A DNA stretch of 64,000 nt from an uncultured Muribaculaceae bacterium (GTDB lineage: Bacteria > Bacteroidota > Bacteroidia > Bacteroidales > Muribaculaceae): NCBI GenBank assembly GCA_910584055.1, contig CAJTZS010000005.1, positions 62,001-126,000 on the forward strand. Direction: 5' to 3'. Positions 61,588 to 64,000 of this stretch are shown piece by piece. How positions within the stretch are numbered: position 1 is the stretch's first letter; each line of letters begins with the position of its first letter. The notes under the pieces were generated by a model. The model made no database searches. It was not told where the DNA came from and saw only the letters and a list, made by a program, of their open reading frames with translations. The position numbers and the translations under genes were made by a program.

Positions 61588-63003
61588 ATGAAAGACTTTA
61601 TGGACAAGGATTTTTTGCTGGAGACTCCCACGGCGAAAGAACTATATCACAATCATGCGGCGAAAATGCCGATAATTGACTATCATTGCCACCTTGATCC
61701 TGCAATGATAGCCAATGACTACAAATTCAATTCGATTACGGAACTTTGGCTGGGGGGAGACCATTACAAGTGGCGTGCGCTCCGGGCAAATGGGGTAGAG
61801 GAAAAGTTTATAACAGGCAAAGACACTTCCGACTGGGAGAAATTTGAAAAATGGGCAGAAACAGTGCCATATACCTTCCGCAACCCTCTCTATCACTGGA
61901 CTCATCTTGAATTGCGCACGGCCTTTGGGATTACCAAATGCCTTAATCCTTATACAGCAAGGGAGATATATGATGAATGCAATGATAAATTGCGCAATGA
62001 TCCATCGATGACTGCTCGCGGCTTGATGCGTAAATACGGTGTTGAAGCGGTGTGCACCACTGATGACCCCGTTGATTCCCTTGAGCATCACCGCCGTTTG
62101 CGGGAGGAGGGTTTCGAAATAAAGGTGCTTCCGACCTGGCGTCCCGACAAGGCTATGGCCGTTGAGTCCCCGGAGGCGTTTAATGCATATGTGCAAAAAC
62201 TCTCGGCGGCGGCCGGAATCGATATCCATGATTTCAATGATTTTAAAGAAGCTCTGCAACGTCGCCATGATTTCTTTGAAGAATGTGGATGCCGTCTAAG
62301 CGATCATGGTATATCCGAATTCTATGCCGATGATTATAATGAAAAAGAGATTAAAGAGATTTTTGGCAAGGTGATACGTGGAAATAGGCTCACAGATGTT
62401 GAGATTTCCAAATTCAAGAGCAAAATGCTTGAATTGTTTGGAGAGATGGATGCCGAATCAGGTTGGACGCAACAATTCCATTATGGAACCATCCGCAATT
62501 CCAACTCCCTGATGATGGAAAAACTTGGACCTGACAGCGGATTCGATTCAATAGGAGAATTCAGCACCGCACAGAGCTGCGCTAAATTTCTGGACCGTTT
62601 GAACAGTAAAGGTAAGCTTGCGAAGACTATCCTGTATAATCTCAATCCTAATGCAAACGAGGTTATGGCTACAATGATCGGTAATTTTCAGGACGGTTCG
62701 GTGGCAGGGAAGATGCAGTTCGGTTCCGGCTGGTGGTTTAACGACCAGATTGACGGGATGGTTCGTCAAATGAACTCACTGTCAAACCAAGGGTTGTTAA
62801 GCAGATTCGTTGGAATGCTCACGGACTCTCGTTCATTCGTGTCATATCCGAGGCACGAATATTTCCGTAGGACACTCTGTAATTTGATAGGCAATGATGT
62901 TGAGAACGGCATGATACCTTACGAGGGTTATGAGAAAGAGCGTTTACAGAAAATGGTAGAGGATATTTGCTATAACAATGCAAAACACTTCTTCAATTTC
63001 TAA
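61588..63003 (+). CDS. uxaC: Uronate isomerase
   Basis: 471 residues. Converts glucuronate to fructuronate (and galacturonate to tagaturonate). Starts in the amidohydrolase style with the metal site PIIDYHCHLDPAMIA. Other family stretches are YHWTHLELRTAFG, TTDDPVDSLEHH and the C-terminal LTDSRSFVSYPRHEYFRR. Length fits UxaC (about 470). Third gene of the operon. Confidence 0.95.
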   Translation: MKDFMDKDFLLETPTAKELYHNHAAKMPIIDYHCHLDPAMIANDYKFNSITELWLGGDHYKWRALRANGVEEKFITGKDTSDWEKFEKWAETVPYTFRNPLYHWTHLELRTAFGITKCLNPYTAREIYDECNDKLRNDPSMTARGLMRKYGVEAVCTTDDPVDSLEHHRRLREEGFEIKVLPTWRPDKAMAVESPEAFNAYVQKLSAAAGIDIHDFNDFKEALQRRHDFFEECGCRLSDHGISEFYADDYNEKEIKEIFGKVIRGNRLTDVEISKFKSKMLELFGEMDAESGWTQQFHYGTIRNSNSLMMEKLGPDSGFDSIGEFSTAQSCAKFLDRLNSKGKLAKTILYNLNPNANEVMATMIGNFQDGSVAGKMQFGSGWWFNDQIDGMVRQMNSLSNQGLLSRFVGMLTDSRSFVSYPRHEYFRRTLCNLIGNDVENGMIPYEGYEKERLQKMVEDICYNNAKHFFNF

Positions 63004-63062
63004 CAGCGACGCGGCATCGATACACTATAATCTAAGAATATAATACCTCTAAAATCTATTGA

Positions 63063-64000
63063 ATGGAAAATGTTTCTTCAATAGCGCTTACAGCGCGTAA
63101 GACCAATTGGCGATGGGTGATATGCTCGCTCCTCTTTTTCGCCACAACTATAAATTATCTTGACCGTCAGGTGTTGTCGCTGACATGGAAGGATTTCATT
63201 GCCCCGGAATTTCACTGGACCGATACCGATTATGGTGCAATCACGGGTTTTTTCTCACTTTTTTACGCAGGTGTCAGTCTGTTTGCCGGTAAGTTTATCG
63301 ACTGGATGGGTTCGCGAAAAGGGTATATATGGGCAATATTTATCTGGTCACTTGCGGCTTGCCTTCATGGAGGATGCGGTTGGCTGACAATGAAAATAGA
63401 AGGCCTTGATTCAGTAGAAGCCCTGTCGATGGTTGAAAGCGGAACAGCCCTTGCATTGTCGATAGCCACAGTAAGCGTATGGCTTTTCCTCGGTTGCCGG
63501 GCGCTGCTTGCAATCGGCGAGGCAGGGAATTTCCCTGCTGCAATCAAGGTCACAGCCCAGTATTTTCCGAAGAAAGACCGGGCGTTCGCTACGTCTATAT
63601 TCAACGCCGGCGCTTCTGTCGGTGCGTTGGCAGCGCCGTTGTGTATTCCGGTTCTCGCGAAGATATGGGGATGGGAGATGGCGTTTGTAATCATAGGTGC
63701 GCTCGGATTCATATGGATGGGCTTTTGGATCAACCTTTATTCTGCGCCCGATAAATCACGGTTCGTGAATGAGGCTGAACTTGAATATATCCGTCAGGAT
63801 GAATCCGGGGATAGTGAAAGGCTGATTGTGAAAGAGGAAACCAAGACGATATCATTCTGGAAATGTATCAGCTTCCGTCAGACATGGGCGTTTATAGCAG
63901 GAAAGGCGTTGACGGATGGAGTGTGGTGGTTTCTTCTCTTCTGGGCTCCGGCGTATTTTTCCGACCAGTTCGGATTCGCAAGTTATACCCCGATGGGTCA
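63063..64000 (+). CDS. MFS transporter, probable hexuronate permease (partial)
   Basis: The ATG at 63063 opens a frame that runs off the window (312 codons). About eight membrane helices are visible, starting NWRWVICSLLFFATTINYLDRQVLSL, typical of the anion:cation symporter/ExuT branch, and GCRALLAIGEAGNFPAAIKV. Its place after uxaC supports hexuronate uptake. The C-terminus is missing. Confidence 0.88.
   Translation, partial: MENVSSIALTARKTNWRWVICSLLFFATTINYLDRQVLSLTWKDFIAPEFHWTDTDYGAITGFFSLFYAGVSLFAGKFIDWMGSRKGYIWAIFIWSLAACLHGGCGWLTMKIEGLDSVEALSMVESGTALALSIATVSVWLFLGCRALLAIGEAGNFPAAIKVTAQYFPKKDRAFATSIFNAGASVGALAAPLCIPVLAKIWGWEMAFVIIGALGFIWMGFWINLYSAPDKSRFVNEAELEYIRQDESGDSERLIVKEETKTISFWKCISFRQTWAFIAGKALTDGVWWFLLFWAPAYFSDQFGFASYTPMG

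Noticed and set aside
1..64000. CRISPR arrays, tRNAs, prophage or transposase genes
   Set aside because: No regular repeat-spacer pattern, cloverleaf with typical T-arm, or transposase/integrase reading frame was seen. Small tRNAs could be missed by eye.

Overview
The window reads as a chromosomal segment of a gut-type Bacteroidales, probably a Muribaculaceae relative. The family-level call is an inference. It rests on TTG-N19/20-TAnnTTTG promoters typical of Bacteroidetes, fimbrillin-domain lipoproteins, a TonB receptor with a carboxypeptidase-like N-terminal domain, a Ser-type sulfatase, DUF5606, and a fused nuoCD with no nuoEFG. No plasmid, phage, CRISPR or tRNA features were seen.

Layout. 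1-6.5 kb: housekeeping genes on + (tail of an upstream gene, recN, rlmB, an enlarged nusB, yajC, a YbbR protein, coaE, DUF5606). 6.6-11.7 kb: a leader with a 22-codon ORF and a strong hairpin, then a TonB-dependent receptor and an OB-fold-like lipoprotein, ending at a 64-bp perfect palindrome convergent with htpG (-). 14-17.8 kb: an orphan sulfatase, two large non-coding gaps with dispersed repeats, and a lipoprotein. 18-35.3 kb: one continuous respiratory cluster in which the whole F-type ATP synthase set (atpD-C-B-E-F-H-A-G) lies inside the complex I set (nuoA-B-CD-H, then nuoI-J-K-L-M-N). 35.5-40.3 kb: an alpha-glucan/glycogen operon. 40.4-43.9 kb (-): YihY-family protein, RNase P RNA, a membrane protein and a cytidylate-kinase-like protein. 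44-51.7 kb (+): cyclophilin, DUF349 protein, Sel1 protein, serB and a patatin-barrel protein.

51.8-57.3 kb is the most unusual region. Three minus-strand genes form an operon: a 70-residue peptide, a lipoprotein joining a fimbrillin-like domain to a PI-PLC-like domain, and a lipoprotein joining a fimbrillin domain to an endonuclease/exonuclease/phosphatase (EEP) domain. Upstream is a 358-bp segment bounded by perfect 37-bp inverted repeats. It contains a promoter abutting one repeat and pointing out of the segment, at present away from the operon. This is the architecture of a phase-variable invertible promoter, and inversion would aim it at the phosphodiesterase operon. The same gap carries a REP/BIME-like element, a 20-bp terminal-inverted-repeat element and a second copy of a structured repeat also found near 14 kb.

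57.3-64 kb: rmuC and apbE (-), then a hexuronate catabolism operon (+): mannonate dehydratase, an SDR mannonate/fructuronate oxidoreductase, uronate isomerase and a truncated MFS transporter.
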